From Symbiodinium natans (lineage: Eukaryota > Sar > Dinophyceae > Suessiales > Symbiodiniaceae): a stretch of DNA of 64,000 nucleotides. Under the pieces are notes generated by a model. It saw nothing but the letters and a program-made list of their open reading frames with translations. It did not search any database and was not told the origin of the DNA. Location: NCBI GenBank assembly GCA_905221605.1, contig CAJNDS010000282.1, positions 48,501 through 112,500 on the forward strand. The letters are read 5' to 3'. The position numbers were made by a program, and so were the translations under genes. Of this stretch, positions 31,700-42,300 are shown in pieces (the stretch's first letter is position 1; the number at the start of each line of letters is the position of its first letter).

Positions 31700-33550
31700 G
31701 CTAGAAGCTGGCAGCTACGCGTACAAGCCCTGTATGGAATAGGATTTGGCCTTTGGCGGCCCCTCCGAACGCTCTTTTGTGGGCGCTAAACCCCCAAACC
31801 CTAAACCCTAAACCCTAAACCCTAAACCCTAAACCTGATTAATCCCCCTCCCAAGTCCCTCTCGAGCTGCTGCATGCGAGGAAGCTAGGCTCGCCCACCA
31901 CTTCCCATTGGCCGCCTGCACATGATCAAGAGGGTGGAGTTCCTAGAGACCTCCATGCCACAAATCACATTCTAATGAGGGTACTCTTTTGGGGGTTAGG
32001 GTTTAGGGTTTAGGATTTAGGGTTTAGGGTTTAGGGTTTAGGGTTTAGGGTTTAGGTGCAAGATGGATCTTCATGGCTTTTCAGAAGCCGGGGTGTTCGA
32101 GGCTGGATAGGTTTTGGGGCATATAGGGTTTAATTATAGGGTGTAGGGCTTATAGGGTTCATGGGGGTTACAGGGTTTAGGGTTTAGGGGTTGGGTCAGG
32201 TACTTTGGGGTTTAGAACCTCAGAACCTGTGGGGTCACCCCCTTCTACCTCAAGCCCTTAGCCCCTCCTCGCTGTTCTCAAAAGATCTTGCAGTCTTGGC
32301 TAGCGATGCTGCGTTTCGGTAGCTCTACATTATATGGGTCTTCCTTCTCGGGAAGGAGATCAATGACCTTCTTTGCCAACAACATGTAAGGGGACCCTTC
32401 TGCGTTCAGAACATTTCCGAACCCTAAACCCTAAACCTCCCTGCGAGAAGCTCACCACCCGCTCAACATGCCAAAGCCCCTTCCAGCTCTGAAACGGACC
32501 CCTAAACCCTAAACCCTAAACCCTAAACCCTAAACCCTAAACCCTAAACCCTAAACCCTAAACCCTAAACCCTAAACCCTAAACCCTAAACCCTAAACCC
32601 TAAACCCTAAACCCTAAACCCTAAACCCTAAACCCTAAACCCCACAAGTCTAGGCAAACCCTACAACCCCCCCAAATCCGGAACCCTAAACCTGTGTTCC
32701 CCCAAGCCACGAGTTCCCTGAGCCCTAACACCCGAACCCTAAGCGCCCTAAACCCAAAAAACCCTAAACACCCTAAAAACCCTGAAACCCCAAACCCTAA
32801 ATTCATAATCCCCAAGACCCTCAACCTCAGGCTCCTCTCCCCTGTTCCTAATCTCCCCAAACCCTGAACCCTGAGCCCTAAGCCCCAAACCCTAAACCCT
32901 AAACCCTAAACCCTAAACCCTAAACCCTAAACCCTAGACCCTAGACCCTAAACCCTAAACCCTAAACCCTAAGTAAGCACCTCTACAGGAGGCCACGGCG
33001 GAGGCCAAGGCCGGCAGGGTTACCTTCATGGTGGCTGCCATCTGGTCGAGCCTCTCTGCATGAACTGTCGGGCGGAACGATGCATACTCTATGTGTAGCT
33101 TTAGGGTTTAGGGCTTTTAGGTTCAGGGCTCAGGAGGTACCCTTGAAACCCTCAGAAAAAAATGTTCGAACCGAGATCCTCTTAAGTCTTAGATCTCGAT
33201 GGGGGCCGGGGACATTAAAAAAAAAAAAAAGTCCGCCAAGGGCCTGCTTAGTAATATCCTGGATCCCTAAAATCTGGCATAGGCCCCCTTACACCCTAAA
33301 ACCCCAAAACCCCGAAACCCTAAAACCTTGACACCTTAAAACCCTAACACCCTAATACCCAAAACCCTACGAGGATGCGTTTATGATACCCCTAAACCCT
33401 AAATCCTGAACCCTAAACCCTAAACCGTAGACCCTAAACCCCAAACTCTAACTTATACTCCCCTTAAGAACCTTAATGAAAACAACATGTTTAATCTCCT
33501 CCTGGATTTTTTTAAAACAAAAATGAAGCTTATTCCCAAGGGGGATATAG
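31700..33550. repeat. Interstitial telomeric repeat mosaic, block 9
   Basis: Tracts lie at 31797-31836, 32003-32056, 32503-32643 (about 20 perfect CCCTAAA), 32884-32970 and 33390-33440. Unique stretches (31840-31990, 32210-32420, 32970-33290) carry no recognisable gene. A poly-A of about 14 bp is at about 33218-33231. Confidence 0.75.
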
Positions 33551-33687
33551 TAACACCCTACAGGGTGGGGCCCCCTTACTATACTACCTGTAGTTAAGGG
33601 ACTTATAACCTAACTTAGGGTCCTTATAACCCAATTTAGGGCCCTTATAACTCTACTTATAACTAGGGGGCCCCACCCTGTAGAACC
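33551..33687. mobile_element. Hairpin element (CTACAGGGTGGGGCCC arms)
   Basis: The left arm CTACAGGGTGGGGCCCCC pairs with the right arm GGGGGCCCCACCCTGTAG. The AT-rich centre has three repeats of the form CTTATAACC(C)AATTTAGGG. It looks like a MITE; no second copy was seen. Confidence 0.65.
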
Positions 33688-35411
33688 TAAGCCATGATCT
33701 AGGCTTCAGCGGCCAGCTTTCGGGTTGAAATGTTTGGGGCTCTTCGTCCCGGGCTTCAGAGGAGCGTCCCCTGGCTACCTTTTCCAGGCTGGGTTTAGGG
33801 TTTAGAGCTTCTTTTTTTTTGTGAGTGCTGTTCACGGATTGTTGGGGTTGTAGGGTTTTATCTAGTGTATAGGATTCATAGGGTCTATAGGATGTGTAGG
33901 AGCTTATAGGGCGTACAGGGTTTAGAAGGTTTGCACATAAACCCTTGAGCCCCAGTGTAGAGCCTAGCTCTATGGCGTGGGCCTGGTGACCGACACAGGC
34001 TTTCGCCTCGGGTCGTGGCAGCCTGCTATGTCAGAGAGCCTATTCGTCTGCAACAGCCGACCCTAAACCCTAAACCCGAAGCCATTCACCAAGAACTCAT
34101 TCATGGCAGGCTTCTCGCTCTTTCGGCCCTAACATCAGGCCCGCATAAGACCACATTTGCATGCACAGCAGTAGATTGTTCCAAGCTATGGTCCCTGTCG
34201 GGTCCCTCAAAACAAGGGCCTCCCCCCCAATATAAGTACCAACATTCAGACAAACCATGTGCACATGTGTATATAGAGAGAGAGAGGGAGACACCTTTGT
34301 GTGTACGTATGTGTGCATGGTATGGTATGGTACGGCACCGTACGTTGCGGCACTATCTATGTTATGCTGAGATTTTCATTAATACATATGTATATATATA
34401 TATATAGATATTCATATTCATATTAATCTTAATGTTAATTTCCATGTTAATATTCATATTAATAGTAGTATTAAAAATGAATATTAATATTAATAGTAAT
34501 GGTACTATTAATTTTAAAAATAATCTTAATATTAATACTAATATTGAAATTAAAATTAATATCAATATGAATATTAATATTAATGTTACTATTAATAATA
34601 ATATTAATATTAATACTAATATTAATATTGATATAAATATACATATAAATATTAATATTTATATTGATATTAATATTAATATTGAAATAAAAACTAATAT
34701 ATTAATATGAATATTAATATTAATACTTTTTTATTCATGATTTTTTAAGTCTACATAAATATATGCTTTGCATGTCCCCTCTTTCGAAGACCCTACACCC
34801 CAAGCAAACTCTAAACCCGAAACGAAACAGGACGGAAGCTCAGCGCCGGACAGATGCACCGCCACCTCCCACCTCACTGGCCCGACACCCCCAAACCCTA
34901 AACCCTAAACCCGAAACCCTGAACCCTAAACCCTGAACCCTAAACCCTCTGTACACCCTACCTTAAACCCTATACACCCTAGACCCTAAGCTTAATTGAA
35001 ACCCTAAACCCTAAGTCCTAAACCCTGCACCCCAAACCCTAAACCCTAAACCCTAAACTTTAAACCCTAAACCCCTAGCCCTAAGACCTAAAAGTTCAGG
35101 GTTTGGGGCTTCTAAGGGTTTGGGGCTTTGTTTTGGGCTTGGGATGCCAGATGGCTTTACCAGGATGGGTGACTCGGCCCTATAACCCCAAAACCAAGCC
35201 TAAAAGGGCCCTGTTAAGAGACTAGTGGGGTTTAGGGTTTAGGGTTTAGGGTTTGGGGTTCAGGGTTTAGGGTTTAGGGTTTAGGGTTTAGGGGTGTCAT
35301 AGACCCATGCTGGTAGGGCTTTAGGGTGGTTCGGGGTCTTTCTAGCCGTTAGGGTTGAGGGGTTTGGAACTCAGGGGCTGCGGCCCACAGAGTCATCTAG
35401 GAAACCATCTA
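33688..35411. other. Unique and AT-rich sequence, then telomeric tracts
   Basis: 33688-34370 is unique with no recognised gene. 34378-34732 is a long imperfect AATATTAAT repeat, and the ORFs through it (Asn/Ile-rich) are composition artefacts. Telomeric tracts lie at 34896-34950, 35000-35080 and 35224-35294. Confidence 0.7.
34378..34732. repeat. AT-rich imperfect microsatellite (AATATTAAT theme)
   Basis: About 350 bp almost free of G and C, built from TTAATATTAA-like units with a (TA)n run at its left end. Confidence 0.9.
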
Positions 35412-35630
35412 CCTGGAGGTTCATGGTACTTATTAACCAACTATAACTGTACTTCTAACCCACTTGTAAACCCTAAACCCTAAACCCTAAACCCTAAACC
35501 CTAAACCCTAAACCCTAAACCCTAAACTCTAAACCCTAAACCCTAAACCCCCTTAAGTGCCCTAAGTGGGTTATAAGTACAGTTCTAAGTACAGACATAA
35601 CTGGTTGATGAGTACCATGAACCTTCAAGC
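35412..35630. mobile_element. MITE family 1, copy 3, carrying an internal telomeric tract
   Basis: The ends are CCTGGAGGTTCATGGTACTT and AGTACCATGAACCTTCAAGC. Internal arms AACTGTACTTCTAACCCACTT and AAGTGGGTTATAAGTACAG are typical of the family. A CCCTAAA tract (35468-35551) lies at the centre of the palindrome, a different place from copies 2 and 4. Confidence 0.8.
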
Positions 35631-36023
35631 GCGGGTAGGTTCACGGGCACTGAATATGGCCCCTTACCCTCTTTCAAGAGTTCTGACGTATGGGTCCTTG
35701 GGTTGTATAAAATAAAGTATGTAGGGAGATTATGAGGGGCGCCCTTTTAAGGGCCCCGGCCCATTCTAATGGACCATGTAACTACCCTAAGAAGCCGTCG
35801 AGCTTCAAACCTCTAAGCCTCAGGGTTTATATCTTACTAAACCCTAAACCCTAAACCCCAAACCCCAAACCCTAAACCCTAAGCCTAAGGTTTAGGGTTC
35901 TTGGTTTAGGGACTTCTGTCCCACAAGCCGGCAGCCTAAGAAGGAAAGAGGCTGCCCTGTTTGTTGTGTTTAGACGGGGTGCCTTGTAAAGGAATCCGAA
36001 CCCTAACAGACCGAATCTTAGGT
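35631..36023. other. Spacer before element B
   Basis: Unique sequence with a short telomeric tract at 35838-35886. No gene is seen. The five bases CCTTC at 36024-36028 are the left copy of the element B target duplication. Confidence 0.6.
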
Positions 36024-36028
36024 CCTTC

Positions 36029-36357
36029 AGTTGGAATGCGGAGTCCTGCCTGCTGCTCCAACTTGATGCTCTGAACTTCTCCCCAATTGAATTGGTCGAT
36101 TGAATGCATCGGACCCTTTTCTCAGCGCCATTGCCGAAAGGTGGAGTATGATACGTCACTGCTATGTGCCTTCAATGAATTCGTACAAAGGGCTCAAGTA
36201 TGAACAGTCTGTCAAGAGGGACTCTGTGTGATCCACTCGTTGGAAACAACCCAATGGGCCTAATTAGTTCAAATGTCACTGCAAGTTCTCTGAACCGGGA
36301 GGCTGAGGTCGCACAAGATGTGCTGCACCTGCCAAGTAGAGCTGTTAAATCTTGACT
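36029..36357 (-). repeat. Element B 3' LTR
   Basis: 329 bp, matching 46494-46822 except for GG in place of TC near 36297. In the element's sense the LTR starts AGTCAAG and ends CCAACT, so it lacks the usual TG and CA ends. The sequence just outside it on the pol side (CACATACAGCCCG) is not purine-rich, so no standard polypurine tract is seen. Confidence 0.88.
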
Positions 36358-36370
36358 CGGGCTGTATGTG

Positions 36371-39300
36371 CTAGAGCTTTGCTCCGCGGTCTGCATTGTC
36401 ACTTCTCTGAGCTGTTACACGTGTCTTGCACACATGGATTTTGATTTCTTGGGAAATATGCCACACTGCGTCCGCACAGGCAGTACGGATTGCGGATCTG
36501 TCGATCGCTCCTTTGTTGAGCGCATCTGCAAGCATATCTCTGGTGTCAACCCAAATTAAGCGACTAATACCCCTACCTAAGAGCTCCCTAAACGCCAAGA
36601 GATGCAACATCATTGCTCCGTCGGTACACTTGACATCCTCGGCACAAGCACTTGTCCAAACGCTGAAAGCATCCAGAATAACATCCAGCTGCAAAGCGTG
36701 GGTCATGGACTCTTGTTTGAATAGCAGTTGACTGGCACTCATGCAACCTTGCAGCAGCTCAGACATAGCAGAGTTTATCTGCATAGCTGCACCTGCAATA
36801 TCCAAGGCACTCAAAAGCTCAGCAGCATATGTGCTGCGACACACGCGGCTCTGCTTCTTGGATACAAAATCTAGCAACTGTATGGAATTCGTTCCAGTGA
36901 AGGGACCATCACGGTCCACAAGCGCTATCACGCCGGATCGGACTGCAAGGTGTTCTTGGCCCTCTCCTTTGAAGCTACTGTCAGTGACTACCACCAACCT
37001 CCAAGGTCTGGGAACCTTCTTATACCTCAGGCATAGGGGTTTTAATTTCAAATACTTTAAGACCCTGTTTAGATTGGCAACATCCTGTACACGTGGTGCC
37101 TTTAGCCTTCTTTGTAGCGCGGATACAAACACTGCCACATCAGGTCTAGTTTGCGTGGTCCATGCAACTCCACCTAGGAGGGACATATAAAGTCGTGCAA
37201 TTTCCGGTGATACTTCTGCTTCAGGCTGCATTACTTTCAAATCGGCATCGGGTATTGGTCTAAGTTCGGCGATATAGTGCTGTTGGCTCAGCACCCGGGT
37301 GCCATCTGACTCAAGTGAGTGCTTTAACCCCAAGTGCTCAAAACAGTCATTTTCTACCTTTAGTTGGTCAAATTCCTTTTCTAAACCACGAATTATGGCG
37401 GCACGCTCGCTGTCGTTACCTGTGATCTTGAGATCGTCTACATGTATCGATAACAAGGCAAGTAATTTTCCATTTGAATGCTTGGCAAACAGCTGTGCAT
37501 CGGCTTGCAGAGGACGCAACTCCAGTTGCGCCAACACACGCTTCAAAGCCAACGCCCACAGACGCGGCGCATCCTTGAGTCCGAAACCTGGCTTGAGTAA
37601 ATACAAAACCTCACGATCACAGTTGAAGCTTTCGAGGCCGGGGATGGCTTGAATAAGCTCAGCAGAACCTGGCGGCAGGATCAATTGTACATCTCGAAGC
37701 ACAGCGTCCTCACCATTTTCGAAAAGCTCACGAAATGTAAGGCCCCTTAAAAAGGCTTCGGCAACATCTGCCGATGTCAATCCCCAACCAAATTGCACCG
37801 AAGTTATCAGCACCAACCGTTGACCCCATCTAGACGTTGTACCGGCAAAGTTTTGTACAGCTTGTACATCCTTAAAACCTTGCACGACAAGTCGGGCTTT
37901 AATTTCGCGTGTTCCCTCTATCATCTTCCACTTGAGAACCCATTTAGAAGACAACGCATTAGTCGCAGTAGCACGAGGCCCTCTGCGCCACGCGCGATGT
38001 GTGTTCCACCGCAGCAATTCTTTTATCATTGCTTTTCTACAGCGCTCCGCGTTTTCCAAGGCTTCTTGTCTAGTCAAAATGTTGTTGGCACGCTCAATAA
38101 CCGGATTCAACGGTGCTTCAAAGTTCATCGACACCGTCTCGTCCTCTTTCACGCTGTCACGAAAACACACCAAATACTTTGCTGCTTGGCTGGTGAACTC
38201 TATTTGCAAAGGTTCATCAAGAAGTTCGCTTACGTTGAATATGTAAATGTTTGAACCGACGTTATGACGACACACCTCCGGCGGTCTTGTCAAAAACTGA
38301 TACCACTCATCCTCATCAGCAGTTGGCTCGAAAGTGTCGGATGACTCAGACGCAGATTGGACTGTGGCATCACCGTGCGACTCACGAGGCGTTCCAATGT
38401 CGAACTCCTCAGGCCCAACCTGATCGGTGGCCCTTGCATTTTCAATTGCACGCTGGCGCCGGTTTTGCATTACCGCTGAGGTGATGTCTTGCACTCGTGG
38501 AAGCTGCGGATCGCTTATTCCACCGATGTTTGGGATGTCTTGGACATGTTGTCTCAGCGACAACACAGTTTCAGCATCTACAGCAAAGAATTGTACGAAT
38601 GCCACGTCGTTGCACTTTCGGCCAAGCATGCGTTCAAAGTTTACAGAACAGGACCCAGGAATGTACGCTACTGACCACGCATCCAGATGGCCCTTGTCCC
38701 ACATGAGCAACAAGGACTCATCACACTCTACACCTGCCAGAGTTGGTACAGAGTTCCCCAACCTGAATGAGATTACCCCGTTAAACTGCAGGTTGCAAGC
38801 GGCCATGTGGAGTCCAGCGATGACCTCAACAGGAAGACGAGCATTGTTCTCGAAGCTTCGCCACACTCCTTGCTGTCTGAACCAACCCAACCGTACGACC
38901 TGCCTATCTAGTGACTCAGCGGCATGCCGAATCACTCCTACTGGCGTGGATACAGGCTCATGGGTCATCAGCACAGTGTACATTAAGGAGCGGCGCAAGT
39001 CTTGCACTCGACACAGCATCGCCTTGCCTTGGAACCTGATGGTGATGTGACCTTGTGTCAGTGTGCTCACATCAACGACCGTGGCTGGACCTAACCATCC
39101 GCTATGGTCCTTTGTGGCAGGTTGCCTCCAAAAATCTACCTGTTCACCGACAGACAGTTCAAGAAGCTCGCCTGTGACTCTTGTTTTATGTTTAGTGGCC
39201 CGCTCTAATTTGGCAGCGGCAGTTGCCTGAACCATCGCCTGAATGCTCTTTGCCCTCAGGCGATCAGCGTCTTTTGCTTCGATGTCAGGTCCACTTTCAG

Positions 39301-42300
39301 CATCAACTACGTCAAACAAGTGTGGGACTCGTCCAATTACCGCTTCGTAAGGACTTGCATTTCCAATTCGCATCATGGCATTTTTAACGTACACACATTC
39401 AGACAAAATTGCCTCAAAAGACGCCTTTATGCCATCGGCCATGGTTTGATCTCGCAGTAAGTGGAATTGATGCCGTAACAACGCATGATGTCTTTCAACT
39501 ACATTTGCGTGAGCGTAGCGAGCCTTAGGGACGAACTTAATGTTACGATGACTCATCCAGGCGGCTGCTGCCGGCGACGCAAGTCCACCTTCCTGATCAC
39601 TTACAATCGCCATTGGTGGACCAAACAGGCTCAACCAATGCTTTTGGATACACTCCAGCAGCGTGTCAGTAAGTTTGTTTGGAATCACGGTTGCCACACA
39701 AAAACGCGTACAAACGTCCACCATATGAAAAATCACCTTGTCCAAAATGAACAACAAATCAATCTGGACTTCTTCATTAAACATCGTGGGCAAATTTGTA
39801 CTCATTATGGCTTTTGCTCCAGGCCTCGTCCAGCTACGACATATACCACAAGTGTCTGTTATTTGCGCTACCATTTCCAAGACCTGCGGCTCAACCCCTG
39901 CTGCTGCAAGCAATCCACGCAAACGTTGTGTGGAAGGATGGTAAAATCTCACATGTAGCTGTCTTAAAGCTCTGCGGACCACAGCTTCGTTGAGACTGCG
40001 CAGCTTTTGCAAAGCGCGACCGAGATCGAATCTCGTCCATGCTTCCTCCGACTGCGCTGGCGGGGCTTCTTCTATAGGTGGAACTGCTTCTGGCGGTGAG
40101 GAAGCTGCTGCTGCCTCGCGTTCTGCACGCGGTGCACTCGGTCCAACAGCGGCTGCTGCGTCACCTGCGATCGGAGCGTCACCTTCCCGAGAGCTTGCTG
40201 CCCGACCTGCTGCGTCAGGCGGCGCGCGGTCCGCTGCCCGTCCTGCTGCTGCCGGCGGCGCGATGTCTCGAGAAGCTGACGCTTCACGACCTGATGACCT
40301 GGATGGCCTTGCACTGCTGGATGCTACACTACCTGGCTCCCCACCTAAACCACCATTAACCACCTGAACAGCTGCGTCTCGTCTACGAGCAGCCGGTGCG
40401 TGAGATGCATCTCTCGGCCTTGCACGACTTGGTCCTGGTCCGGAATCTAGCCTGGCCTCTGAAGTAGGCTCACGCGCTGCTGGAATTCTTACATCTCCAC
40501 GTCGACGTTCACGACTGGCCCCTGCCGGCATGTCCCTTGAAACAGACCACTGGCACGTTTCATTAAGGCGATGTTCTTCATGTACACGAGGCTTATTTGA
40601 CTGACACGCCGGACACTCCCAAACCTTGGGTTCGACATTCTTGTGCATACAGTCGTCTACATGCGTATGTGAGGGGTCCTCTTTTCTCTTGTGCCATCTA
40701 CAACCAGGACAAACCATGCTTCTTGTGTCTACTGTGGGAAAGGACACAGATGACCCTAAAACCAGATCGGCGATGGCAGAAGCAAATATCCTACACATGT
40801 CGCGCGGCCACTCCTGACACACCTGGCTGGGCACACCGTTTGCCCGATCACTGATTGAAGAAACTCCTGCGTGCGCGTGAGTTCCTGCGCACTGCTTGCT
40901 TCGGAACCTGTGAACGAGCGTCTCGTGAGATGCCCACAGCTCAGTCCTCTTCCGAATTGGAAGGTGCGGCGGTTTCGGAGACTTTAAACCCACTTGGCAC
41001 TGGTCAAAGATGCACTGCACACTGATGGGTCGTAACGACGACCACTCGGGCAGCTGGTACAACTCACTGCCAGCAGGTTGTTCTATGAGAAAGTGTCGCT
41101 GATTTTGCAACTGCCAGCAAGCAATGTCATAGCACAAGCGTGCGAAAACTTCACCTTCATATCGGGAAGACGCATAACCGTCGGGATGCAAGACTCGATT
41201 GATGCGGCTCATCGGTCCGAAAGCTCGACACGGCGGTCCCATCAAGACAACGGTGGGTTTCACCTTCAGAAGATAGCATTTAAGAGCTGCGACGTCTTTT
41301 GAATCGGTCAAGTCGAAACCCGTGACTGCATCAAAATTCTGTCCTGAAGCCATATCGAAACCCCGGGTAAGCATGTATGAAGTTCTACCCTTTCCTCCAA
41401 ACAGCTCAACCAGGTGAACCTGAGCTTGTGACAACTCGTTGCTGAACATGGCACCCAACTGCCTAATCGAGCACACACCTTGGACCGTAAGTTGTGATTT
41501 TGGAATTGAACATCCCGATCCATGGAACTGATTTTCGACCCCTTGCAGGCTTGCATACACGTGCTCTATGGTCGCATTCCAATCGTCAGGCATCTCATCT
41601 TCTTCTAAACTACTCAGGAGATATGCAGACCAAGGCACGACCTCAGTGTGAAGCAAAAGGGACGAGAGATCCTCTCCGCAGTCTTGGTAAATCTGCTCGA
41701 CGATTTGCACTTTCTTACGAGGAGATAAACCTTCCTGTTTTATCTGCCTTAGGCGTTCTTTCTGCTTCACAGCCTGCTCAGTCGGATACACACACTCTGC
41801 ATCGACATCTGAATCGAACGTCTGAAACGTTACGCGCTTGTGGGATGCGCTAGACTCAGCCATAGGTGCATATGGGGTTGCGTTAGGCAGGGGAAACCCA
41901 TAGTTTACTAGCCTGACTTTAGTCTCTGTGTCAAGTTCCAACATCGCACGATTTGCGTAGATCGCCAAGGTATATCTTTCTCCTTGCCACGGCATTGAGG
42001 CATGGTACCTCTCAGGATCAAAGCGTATCATTCGATGCTTACATGACAGAAGCTTACCGGGCATATATTCACCCCGATCTGAAACCAGCCATTTAACCTC
42101 TTTACAACCCTCTATTTCACCTTCTAGTAACTGCACCCATAACTGACCATTTTTGTAAGAACCCAAACCAATTAGTTGATTCGCTGTACCACTAAGGTTC
42201 CCATAATCCCAGTGCGGCTTAAACTTGGCATTGCGATTGACAGAAATAGAAGTCCAGGTTCCACTTGCGTGGTGATGTTTGGCAAAGGCATTTAGATAGC

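Noticed and set aside
34432-34710. 92-codon Asn/Ile-rich ORF
   Set aside because: It is a translation of the AATATTAAT microsatellite.
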